DNA of 5,293 nucleotides, from assembly GCA_905479905.1 (NCBI GenBank), contig CAJQOK010000282.1, positions 1 to 5,293 on the forward strand, given 5' to 3'. The notes under the pieces were generated by a model. It had not been told where the DNA came from. It was given only the letters and a program-made list of their open reading frames with translations, and searched no databases. Below, piece after piece: positions 1 through 4,764 of the stretch. Position numbers and translations under genes: made by a program. How positions within the stretch are numbered: the first letter of the stretch is position 1; each line of letters opens with the position of its first letter. The stretch is from an uncultured Aliterella sp. (GTDB lineage Bacteria > Cyanobacteriota > Cyanobacteriia > Cyanobacteriales > Chroococcidiopsidaceae).

Positions 1-215
1 GTGTTGTGGCTGCCGCCAGAAAAATGATTGGCGCTACCAACCCTCTAGTATCTGAGCCAGGGACGATTAGAGGTGATTTAGGCGTAAACATTGGGCGCAA
101 CCTCATTCACGGTTCTGATGCCGTAGAAACGGCGCAAAGCGAGATTGCTTTGTGGTTTAAGGAAGACGAATTAGTCAACTGGCAACCAACAGTAAGCAGT
201 TGGATTCGAGAATAA
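1..215 (+). CDS. ndk: Nucleoside diphosphate kinase, C-terminal part (5' end outside window)
   Basis: The enzyme transfers the gamma phosphate of ATP to nucleoside diphosphates through a phosphohistidine intermediate, balancing cytoplasmic NTP and dNTP pools. The frame is open from the window edge (first full codon at 3) to TAA at 213-215, giving about 70 codons. The family is usually near 150 residues, so roughly the last half is present. The visible sequence includes [19 protein letters not shown] followed by [15 protein letters not shown], the family's active-site signature. The catalytic His is the CAC codon at 108-110. The end, with an EIALWF block and a short hydrophilic tail, matches the normal family C-terminus, so the gene looks intact here. 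The GTG at position 6 is an internal Val codon and not the start. The gene converges on the TerC gene and ends 4 bases before a strong palindrome. Confidence 0.95.
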   Translation, partial: VVAAARKMIGATNPLVSEPGTIRGDLGVNIGRNLIHGSDAVETAQSEIALWFKEDELVNWQPTVSSWIRE

Positions 216-219
216 ATAA

Positions 220-237
220 AGCCCGCCTAGGCGGGCT
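220..237. terminator. Bidirectional terminator hairpin between ndk and the TerC gene
   Basis: A perfect 18-bp palindrome, AGCCCGCCTAGGCGGGCT, lies between the convergent stop codons at 215 and 248. Its flanks (AAA on the left, a second AAA on the right) could pair poorly but keep symmetry. Read on the - strand, the stem is followed at once by a T-rich run (TTTATTTATT), as in a standard intrinsic terminator for the TerC gene. On the + strand the T run (ATTTTTATTT) begins several bases after the stem, so termination of ndk may be weaker. Confidence 0.85.
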
Positions 238-247
238 AAAACAATTT

Positions 248-970
248 TTATTTAGAAACGGGGTCTTTTTCTACTTCTACTGTTGGGGATGAGGTCAAAG
301 TCCGCTTTGAGAAACCCCAAGTAAAAATCAGGGCGATCGCACTAATCATTACCCACTCTGGCGGAATCAAAGCTGAGTCAAACACTCTTAGTAGCAAGCG
401 CAAGCCTACTAACGCCACCGTGATGTACCCAGCATCTTCTAAATGCTCAAATTCATCAAGCCAGCGAATAAATAAATCCGCCATAAAGCGCAAGGTAATA
501 ATCCCAATGGTTGCACCTGTCAAAACTAGCCAAGTTTCTTGGGAAACTGCGATCGCTGTCGTGACGCTGTCTAAGGAAAAAGCCAAGTCTGTAAAGGCAA
601 TTACAGGGATTGCTTGCCACAAAGAAGCAAAGCCTGGAGCCTGATGCTCGTTGCCATCTGCGTCCTTTGAGGAGCTAAAATACTGCCATGCCAGCCACAG
701 CAAGTAAGCCGATCCTAGTAGTTCAAATTGCCAAAACTTCGTTACCCAAGTTGCCGTCAAAATCAGGCTAATTCGCAGCACGTAAGCTACTACTAAGCCA
801 ATATTGAGAGCTTGATTCTGAAGTTTGGGATCTTCTAATCGTTGAGCAAGAGCCGCCAGGGCGATCGCATTATCTGCCGATAACACAGCTTCTAAAAACG
901 ACAAGATAATTAAAACAAAAGCAGCTTCTATTCCTGCATGGTAAGGAGAATTTGTAATTTGGTCGAGCAT
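248..970 (-). CDS. TerC-family integral membrane protein
   Basis: This 240-residue protein belongs by motif to the TerC family, whose members are linked to tellurite resistance, metal ion (notably manganese) homeostasis or membrane protein biogenesis; the exact substrate cannot be read here. About seven hydrophobic segments are visible, near residues 15-36, 56-76, 83-98, 120-141, 147-167, 181-197 and 206-221. The two family acidic motifs are present inside membrane segments: SADNA at 31-35 and DLAFSLDSV at 128-136, with D33, D128 and D134 as likely ion-coordinating residues. The length fits the short TerC class, without C-terminal CBS or CorC domains; the last 18 residues are polar. ATG at 968-970 is chosen because the hydrophobic core begins about 15 residues later, as in the family. 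No clear Shine-Dalgarno sequence precedes it. The MITE-like element lies 88 bp upstream and might affect its promoter. Three HIP1 sites lie in the coding region. Confidence 0.9.
   Translation of the reverse strand: MLDQITNSPYHAGIEAAFVLIILSFLEAVLSADNAIALAALAQRLEDPKLQNQALNIGLVVAYVLRISLILTATWVTKFWQFELLGSAYLLWLAWQYFSSSKDADGNEHQAPGFASLWQAIPVIAFTDLAFSLDSVTTAIAVSQETWLVLTGATIGIITLRFMADLFIRWLDEFEHLEDAGYITVALVGLRLLLRVFDSALIPPEWVMISAIALIFTWGFSKRTLTSSPTVEVEKDPVSK
333..340. repeat. HIP1 octamer GCGATCGC
   Basis: Perfect GCGATCGC, within the 3' part of the TerC gene. HIP1 is highly over-represented in many cyanobacterial genomes and supports that origin. Confidence 0.9.
549..556. repeat. HIP1 octamer GCGATCGC
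   Basis: Perfect octamer in the TerC gene, in the codons just after the second acidic motif (the TAIAVS segment). Confidence 0.9.
861..868. repeat. HIP1 octamer GCGATCGC
   Basis: Perfect octamer in the TerC gene, covering codons just after the SADNA motif. Confidence 0.9.
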
Positions 971-1000
971 TAACGATTTCTATATAGTGCTAAATAACTG

Positions 1001-1008
1001 GCGATCGC
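1001..1008. repeat. HIP1 octamer GCGATCGC
   Basis: Perfect octamer about 30 bp upstream of the TerC start codon, in the presumed TerC promoter region. Confidence 0.9.
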
Positions 1009-1048
1009 TACCATTATCCAGCTTAACTCTTGTATGACCAATTCAATA

Positions 1049-1058
1049 ATCGGATAGG
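1049..1058. repeat. Left target-site duplication of the MITE-like element
   Basis: ATCGGATAGG, identical to 1183-1192. The two copies directly abut the outer ends of the inverted repeats, as expected of a duplication made on transposition. A further C matches on both sides (1059 and 1193), but on the left it is better read as the first base of the inverted repeat. Confidence 0.75.
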
Positions 1059-1182
1059 CAGGGCTACCGCATAAAAAATGGATACCTTACTGGGCAAAGG
1101 TTTCAGTTCTGAGTATTTTTACTCGCCAATTTTCCATTTCCTTGATGGGTGGGACTTTCAAAATTTTCATGCGGTTGCCCTG
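1059..1182. mobile_element. MITE-like non-autonomous insertion element, 124 bp
   Basis: The ends are imperfect inverted repeats. The left end (1059-1077) begins CAGGGCTACCGCAT; the right end (1164-1182), read on the opposite strand, begins CAGGGCAACCGCAT. They agree at 17 of 19 positions. Outside them stands a perfect 10-bp direct duplication. The interior of under 90 bp cannot encode a transposase, so any movement would need one supplied in trans. It holds a small hairpin (GAGTA-TTTT-TACTC, 1111-1124) and a 27-codon open frame on the - strand whose ATG lies in the right inverted repeat. Ends starting CAGGG with a 10-bp duplication would suit several DDE insertion-sequence families (for example ISAs1 or IS4), but I cannot assign the parent. 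The identical duplications suggest a fairly recent insertion or conserved flanks. Confidence 0.75.
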
Positions 1183-1192
1183 ATCGGATAGG
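1183..1192. repeat. Right target-site duplication of the MITE-like element
   Basis: ATCGGATAGG, the second copy of 1049-1058. It shares its last base with the HIP1 octamer that follows. Confidence 0.75.
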
Positions 1193-1199
1193 CGATCGC
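1192..1199. repeat. HIP1 octamer GCGATCGC
   Basis: Perfect octamer at the outer edge of the right target duplication. The element therefore inserted directly beside a HIP1 site. No further copy is seen until 2900. Confidence 0.9.
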
Positions 1200-1269
1200 G
1201 TTTCTAATCTTTTTGCCTCTACTCACCTTTGAAACAATATTTTTAAGTAATAATACATAATATTTTAGT

Positions 1270-1292
1270 CAATCTCAGTAGTACTACGATTG
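1270..1292. repeat. Imperfect palindrome, possible operator
   Basis: CAATC and GATTG arms enclose the perfect 10-bp palindrome GTAGTACTAC (1278-1287), with three unpaired bases (TCA) on the left side only. The near-symmetry resembles a dimeric regulator site, but no regulator is known and it could be chance in AT-rich DNA. Confidence 0.35.
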
Positions 1293-1428
1293 TAATTGCC
1301 AGACAAGTAAGTTAATTTGCTTGTAAGTTTTTTTGTAAAGCTAGTTTAAAAGCCATAATGAATTAATTAAGCTTGAGTCACAAGTAAGGAGAATTGATTG
1401 AGATAAGATAAGTCGAAAAATAGCTAAA

Positions 1429-1455
1429 TAAAGTAGTTAGTTAATTGCTACTTTA
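1429..1455. repeat. Hairpin, 8-bp stem
   Basis: TAAAGTAG (1429-1436) pairs perfectly with CTACTTTA (1448-1455) across an 11-base loop. No T run follows directly, so it is not a typical intrinsic terminator. Its role is unknown. Confidence 0.35.
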
Positions 1456-1642
1456 AGCTTTCTTTCACAATGGGAGACAAGCTTTAAGAACCAGAAAAAA
1501 TTACTCGCTTGTTTACCAAAAGTTTAGTAAAACAACTGTAATTAATTATATTAGCTTATTTTGTCTAATGCGCTTACAGAGCGTAGCAATAGATTAATAA
1601 TAATGCCAAGTTAGTTTAAAATTTAGTTTGCGCGCTTGATTG

Positions 1643-1659
1643 TACCGACAAATTCGGTA
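1643..1659. repeat. Short hairpin or operator-like inverted repeat
   Basis: TACCGA and TCGGTA form a perfect 6-bp stem with a 5-base spacer (CAAAT). It lies about 300 bp upstream of the flippase start. Function unknown. Confidence 0.3.
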
Positions 1660-1880
1660 ATTGTTAGCTTTATAGATTTTTGAATTGAAGGCATGATATT
1701 GTTAGGCTGAAAGCATGGTAATTTTTTTTACTTATTTAACGTATTTTTACAATACCAGTATTCATTATCATTGCCTTTGCAGCTTCAATGGGTGCGGGGC
1801 TATGGTTTGCAGTATTGAAAATAATAATTTAAGTAAAAAAACTGGTTTACGCGCTTGCGCTTACTAAATGTAGAAAGCAT

Positions 1881-1893
1881 AATTGCTGCAATT
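1881..1893. repeat. Inverted repeat just upstream of the putative -10 box
   Basis: AATTGCTGCAATT is a perfect 6+1+6 inverted repeat ending 20 bp before TATAAT at 1914. It therefore covers roughly the -35 region of that putative promoter, where a regulator could act. AT-rich half-sites make chance plausible. Confidence 0.3.
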
Positions 1894-1913
1894 ATTGATA
1901 GTAGAGAGCCAAT

Positions 1914-1919
1914 TATAAT
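1914..1919 (+). promoter_or_regulatory. Putative -10 box for the flippase-led gene cluster
   Basis: A perfect TATAAT lies 44 bp before the flippase GTG. No good TTGACA-like hexamer stands 16-18 bp upstream (TTGATA at 1895-1900 is too close, with a 13-bp spacer). A promoter of this kind would need an activator or be of the -35-less type often seen in cyanobacteria. The local AT-richness lowers confidence. Confidence 0.35.
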
Positions 1920-1929
1920 TCAGTTTAAA

Positions 1930-1935
1930 AAGGAG
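1930..1935 (+). promoter_or_regulatory. Shine-Dalgarno-like AAGGAG before the flippase
   Basis: AAGGAG is a good match to the anti-Shine-Dalgarno sequence. It stands 14 bases before an ATG at 1950 that opens only a six-codon frame, and 28 bases before the flippase GTG at 1964. The spacing is long for both, so it does not settle the start. Confidence 0.4.
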
Positions 1936-1949
1936 TTTTACATAACTAA

Positions 1950-1970
1950 ATGAGTATTTTATTGTGCTAA
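1950..1970 (+). CDS. Six-codon upstream ORF overlapping the flippase start
   Basis: ATG at 1950 opens the peptide MSILLC and ends at TAA 1968-1970, overlapping the flippase GTG (1964-1966) in another frame. Such a mini-ORF could couple or dampen flippase translation. It may equally be meaningless; nothing but its position and the upstream AAGGAG supports translation. Confidence 0.2.
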   Translation: MSILLC

Positions 1971-3319
1971 ATAAACTTACTGCTGTCAGTCAAAAGCTGA
2001 GTCCTGGTCTGGGGAAAATTATCCGTAATGTGGGTTGGCTATTTGCTGAACGTGGCTTGAGCATAGTACTAAGCTTATTTATAGGAATTTACGTAGTTCG
2101 GTATCTTGGCGCGGAAAATTTTGGCAAATTTAGCTATATCATAAGCTTTGTCGGTTTATTTGGAGTGATCGCTAAATTAGGCTTGGATGCAATTGTAGTG
2201 CGTAACATCGTGCGCGATGAAAATTCCTCCCAGGAAATATTAGGTACAGCTTTTGTTCTCAAGTTTATTGGCAGTTTATTAACTGTTGCCTTAATTGTTG
2301 GTGCAACATCGATTTTAGAAGACGATCCACAGATACGCTGGATGACGTTAATTATTGCCTTGGGATTATTATTTAGTTCTTTTGAGGTAATTGAGTTTTG
2401 GTTTCAGTCAAAAGTTTTGGCAGGAGCGATGGTAGGAGTTAGAAGTATTCAATTAATTGTGAGTTCCGCAGCCAAGCTCGTATTTATTGCTCTCAAGCTT
2501 CCTTTGATGGCATTTGTCTGGTTGATACTAGCAGATGTATTCTTAAGGTCAGTTGGGATAGTTTGGGTTTACTTCAAGCACGATCAGTCAATTTTATTAT
2601 GGAAGGTCAATTGGGCAAAATCTATAAATTTGCTCAAAGACTCATGGCCTTTAATTTTATCTGCGGTCATGGTTAGTATTTATGTAAAAATTGACCAAGT
2701 TATGCTAGGTAATATGACAGACAATGTAGCCGTTGGGAACTATGCAGCCGCAGTAAGGTTTTCAGAAATTTGGTATTTTGTGCCAATAATAATTTGCTCT
2801 TCTGTATTTCCCGCAATTATTCGTGCTAAACAAAGGAGCGAGCAAGAATATTGTGGTAAGCTACAACAACTATATGACTTGGTGGCTTGGATTTCCCTAG
2901 CGATCGCAATTCCCATGACCTTTGCATCAGGTCCTTTGATTGATACCTTGCTAGGTGAGGAATACAATCAAGCCGGAGAGATTTTGGCTTTGCACATCTG
3001 GGCAGGACCGTTTGTATTTCTAGGTGTGGCTCGTAGTCAATGGTTAATGACTGAAAACCTTACTCGCTTCAGTTTTGCGACAACATCATTGGGGGCTGTA
3101 ACTAACATTTTATTAAACTTGTTACTTATTCCAGCTTATAAAGGTAGTGGAGCCGCTCTAGCAACGGTGATTTCTTATGCAGTTGCGTCTCATGTTAGCT
3201 GTCTATTTTATCCTCCTATGTTTAATAATGCCTGGATGTTAACCAAGGCTTTATTTATCCCATTCCGCCTGCGACAGAATTTAATTTATCTAAGCCATGT
3301 TAAGAAAATTTTTCTATAA
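1964..3319 (+). CDS. Wzx-type polysaccharide flippase (MOP/polysaccharide biosynthesis family)
   Basis: A 451-residue polytopic membrane protein with about 12 hydrophobic segments, near residues 32-48, 56-80, 95-116, 124-140, 160-180, 183-203, 229-249, 268-285, 305-325, 340-358, 373-391 and 396-416. Family hallmarks include an N-terminal amphipathic stretch before the first segment (NVGWLFAERGLSIVLSLF), the VVRYLGAENFGKFSY block at 44-58 and KIDQVMLGNM at 242-251. Such proteins move undecaprenyl-linked oligosaccharides from the cytoplasmic to the outer face of the inner membrane for O-antigen, capsule or exopolysaccharide assembly. Length is normal. GTG at 1964 is the first usual start after an in-frame TAA at 1943 and gives the expected N-terminus, but initiation is uncertain because the nearest AAGGAG is 28 bases away. 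The 3' end overlaps the next gene by 23 bp, suggesting translational coupling. One HIP1 site lies inside. No polymerase (Wzy) is visible in the window. Confidence 0.9.
   Translation: MLNKLTAVSQKLSPGLGKIIRNVGWLFAERGLSIVLSLFIGIYVVRYLGAENFGKFSYIISFVGLFGVIAKLGLDAIVVRNIVRDENSSQEILGTAFVLKFIGSLLTVALIVGATSILEDDPQIRWMTLIIALGLLFSSFEVIEFWFQSKVLAGAMVGVRSIQLIVSSAAKLVFIALKLPLMAFVWLILADVFLRSVGIVWVYFKHDQSILLWKVNWAKSINLLKDSWPLILSAVMVSIYVKIDQVMLGNMTDNVAVGNYAAAVRFSEIWYFVPIIICSSVFPAIIRAKQRSEQEYCGKLQQLYDLVAWISLAIAIPMTFASGPLIDTLLGEEYNQAGEILALHIWAGPFVFLGVARSQWLMTENLTRFSFATTSLGAVTNILLNLLLIPAYKGSGAALATVISYAVASHVSCLFYPPMFNNAWMLTKALFIPFRLRQNLIYLSHVKKIFL
2900..2907. repeat. HIP1 octamer GCGATCGC
   Basis: Perfect octamer in the flippase gene, encoding part of LAIAIP. 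It is the last HIP1 site in the window; the remaining 2.4 kb has none. Confidence 0.9.
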
Positions 3320-3980
3320 ATTACTGTCTTTATTTCAGTTAGAATCTCCATTTGCTTTTTGGAGAAGCGGTTACTTGCAAAAAACTGGTTGGGTGGAAAG
3401 CTTTAAATTAAAACAGCCAGTCGATGCCAACATACAACCAATTCCTTGGTATACTTACCCGGCTCTCGAATATATCAAGCAGCTTGATTTTTCTAACAAG
3501 CAAGTTTTTGAATATGGTTCAGGAAATTCAACAATTTTTTGGTCTAAAATTGCTAAAAAAGTTATCAGTATTGAAAATAACCCAGAATGGTATGAAAAAG
3601 TTGTTAGTAGAGTAGATCGAAACACAGAAATTAAACTTGTTGTCAATGATACTTTATATATTCAGGAAATACTAAATCATGGCAACTTTGACATTATAGT
3701 AGTCGATGGCTCTTGCAGATTGGAATGCGCTCAAGCCGCAATTACTAGATTAAATCCTGGGGGCATGATTATCTTGGATAACTCAGATTGGCACGTAAAA
3801 ACAGCAAAATTACTGCGAGAGTCAAATTTAATTCAAGTAGATATGACAGGGATAGGGCCAATTAATGCCTATGCTTGGACTACATCTTTTTTCATTCACA
3901 GAGATTTCAAGCTCCAGCCAAAAGGTATTAATCAACCTGAACACGGGGTTGGAGCTTTGAAGCAGTATGCAAAGGAATGA
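3297..3980 (+). CDS. Class I SAM-dependent methyltransferase
   Basis: A 227-residue protein with the Rossmann-type methyltransferase layout. Motif I is VFEYGSGNST at 70-79 (SAM-binding glycines), followed by an acidic strand end ISIEN at 90-94, where E93 should contact the SAM ribose. FDIIVVDG at 131-138 and LNPGGMIILDNSDW at 152-165 are the later core strands. A 60-residue N-terminal part rich in aromatic residues precedes the core and may help substrate or membrane contact. There is no signal peptide or clear membrane span, so it should act in the cytoplasm. Context suggests methylation of a sugar in the glycan exported by the flippase; the acceptor is unknown and a small-molecule substrate cannot be excluded. 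ATG at 3297 lies inside the flippase 3' end and lacks a Shine-Dalgarno sequence, consistent with coupled translation. AT-rich codon use and no HIP1 sites hint at transfer. Confidence 0.85.
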   Translation: MLRKFFYKLLSLFQLESPFAFWRSGYLQKTGWVESFKLKQPVDANIQPIPWYTYPALEYIKQLDFSNKQVFEYGSGNSTIFWSKIAKKVISIENNPEWYEKVVSRVDRNTEIKLVVNDTLYIQEILNHGNFDIIVVDGSCRLECAQAAITRLNPGGMIILDNSDWHVKTAKLLRESNLIQVDMTGIGPINAYAWTTSFFIHRDFKLQPKGINQPEHGVGALKQYAKE

Positions 3981-4022
3981 AAGGGGTCACAATAACCTCA
4001 CTTATCTGAAATTTGGTGTGAG

Positions 4023-4709
4023 ATGCTAAAGAAAAAAATATCGAAACTTCGCAAAAAAATATTTGAAGCAATGGGGTCAGACCGTTATTCTCGACCATCA
4101 TTGTATGATATTGATAAGAAGCTAGAAAAGTATCTTACTCATCGTAACGGCTTTTTTATAGAGGTAGGAGCTAATAATGGATTTAACCAAAGCAATACAT
4201 ATTTTTTTGAATGTTGTCGAGGTTGGACAGGAATTTTGATAGAAGGTATTCCTGAACTTTATGAGCAATGTGTTGTAGAAAGACCAAATTCAAAAGTTTT
4301 CAATTGTGCTTTGGTTTCTGATGATTTTTCAGAGCCTTATGTCACCATGAAGTATGCGAATCTAATGTCAATTGTCAAAGGCGCTTTCAAAAGTGAAGAG
4401 GCAGATGAGAATCATGTAAAAAGAGGCAGTGAAATCCAAAAAAATGTTGTGCCTTATGAAATTGAAGTACCTGCAAGGACACTTACTTCAATTTTAGACG
4501 AATGCAATGTTCAGGAAATAGACTTATTTTCGTTAGATGTCGAGGGCTTTGAATTAAATGTGTTAAAAGGTCTAGATTTGAATAAATATAAACCTAGGTA
4601 TATATTAGTTGAAGCCCGATTCAAAAAAGAAATAGATGTCTATCTATCTGATTTTTACGTCCAAGTAGATAAATTATCATATCACGATTATCTTTACCAG
4701 CGTAAATAA
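4023..4709 (+). CDS. FkbM-family methyltransferase
   Basis: This 228-residue protein shows the FkbM methyltransferase pattern. FFIEVGANNG at 44-53 is the SAM-binding motif I, LIEG at 72-75 the ribose-contact strand, PARTLTSILDE at 150-160 the conserved turn before the core, SLDVEGFELNVLKGLD at 170-185 the family signature, and ILVEA at 194-198 the following strand. FkbM proteins are O-methyltransferases; many occur in glycan and polyketide clusters and methylate sugar or other hydroxyls. A basic N-terminus (MLKKKISKLRKKIF) could contact membrane lipid or nucleotide-linked substrate. ATG at 4023 is the first start after an in-frame TAA at 3993, with only GTGAG nearby as a weak ribosome site. 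It lies 42 bp after the previous methyltransferase, probably in the same transcript. Motifs differ clearly from the preceding gene, so the two are not a recent duplication. Sugar and position methylated are unknown. Confidence 0.9.
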   Translation: MLKKKISKLRKKIFEAMGSDRYSRPSLYDIDKKLEKYLTHRNGFFIEVGANNGFNQSNTYFFECCRGWTGILIEGIPELYEQCVVERPNSKVFNCALVSDDFSEPYVTMKYANLMSIVKGAFKSEEADENHVKRGSEIQKNVVPYEIEVPARTLTSILDECNVQEIDLFSLDVEGFELNVLKGLDLNKYKPRYILVEARFKKEIDVYLSDFYVQVDKLSYHDYLYQRK

Positions 4710-4723
4710 AAAACTGTACGAAA

Positions 4724-4729
4724 TATAAT
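4724..4729 (+). promoter_or_regulatory. TATAAT box before the glycosyltransferase gene
   Basis: A TATAAT lies 35 bp before the next start, in the 55-bp gap after the FkbM gene. No -35 match is seen upstream (CGTAAA at the expected place). It may be an internal promoter or only AT-rich spacer. The palindrome TTGTACAA follows at 4751-4758. Confidence 0.2.
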
Positions 4730-4764
4730 ATTTTCCCTGAACTAAGCTTTTTGTACAAGTGCAA

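Larger units (their letters stand above)
1193..1963. other. AT-rich intergenic region upstream of the polysaccharide genes, no convincing gene
   Basis: About 770 bases separate the MITE-like element from the flippase start. No frame on either strand gives a credible protein, and I see no tRNA, rRNA or CRISPR structure. The region is very AT-rich with many short A and T runs. It holds inverted repeats at 1270-1292, 1429-1455, 1643-1659 and 1881-1893, three copies of AGTTTAAAA (1343-1351, 1613-1621, 1922-1930) and two of TGCGCTTAC (1569-1577, 1856-1864). A less AT-rich patch at about 1773-1817 translates to a hydrophobic peptide without a normal start. It may be a long regulatory leader, or decayed former genes at the cluster boundary. 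Confidence 0.6.

Noticed and set aside
420..644. Open frame of 74 codons on the + strand inside the TerC gene
   Set aside because: Antisense to a well-supported membrane protein gene, with no recognisable motif.
1451..1488. CTTTAAGCTT and AAGCTTTAAG as a hairpin with an 18-base spacer
   Set aside because: One mismatch in the stem, long loop, and AT-rich arms that partly overlap another possible stem.
1715..1735. Run of eight T as an intrinsic terminator
   Set aside because: No stable GC-rich stem lies directly before it.
1715..1867. 50-codon ATG frame on the + strand, rich in Cys and Asn
   Set aside because: It has no good ribosome site and unusual low-complexity composition, and overlaps the hydrophobic stretch in another frame; most likely chance.
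1343..1930. Three copies of AGTTTAAAA as regulatory iterons
   Set aside because: Spacing is irregular (about 270 and 309 bp) and the motif is likely by chance in such AT-rich DNA.
2740..2967. Open frame of 75 codons on the - strand inside the flippase gene
   Set aside because: Antisense shadow of a clear gene, with no family features.
3424..3646. Two 63-codon frames (one per strand) inside the class I methyltransferase gene
   Set aside because: They overlap the SAM-binding motif region of the real gene and have no motifs of their own.
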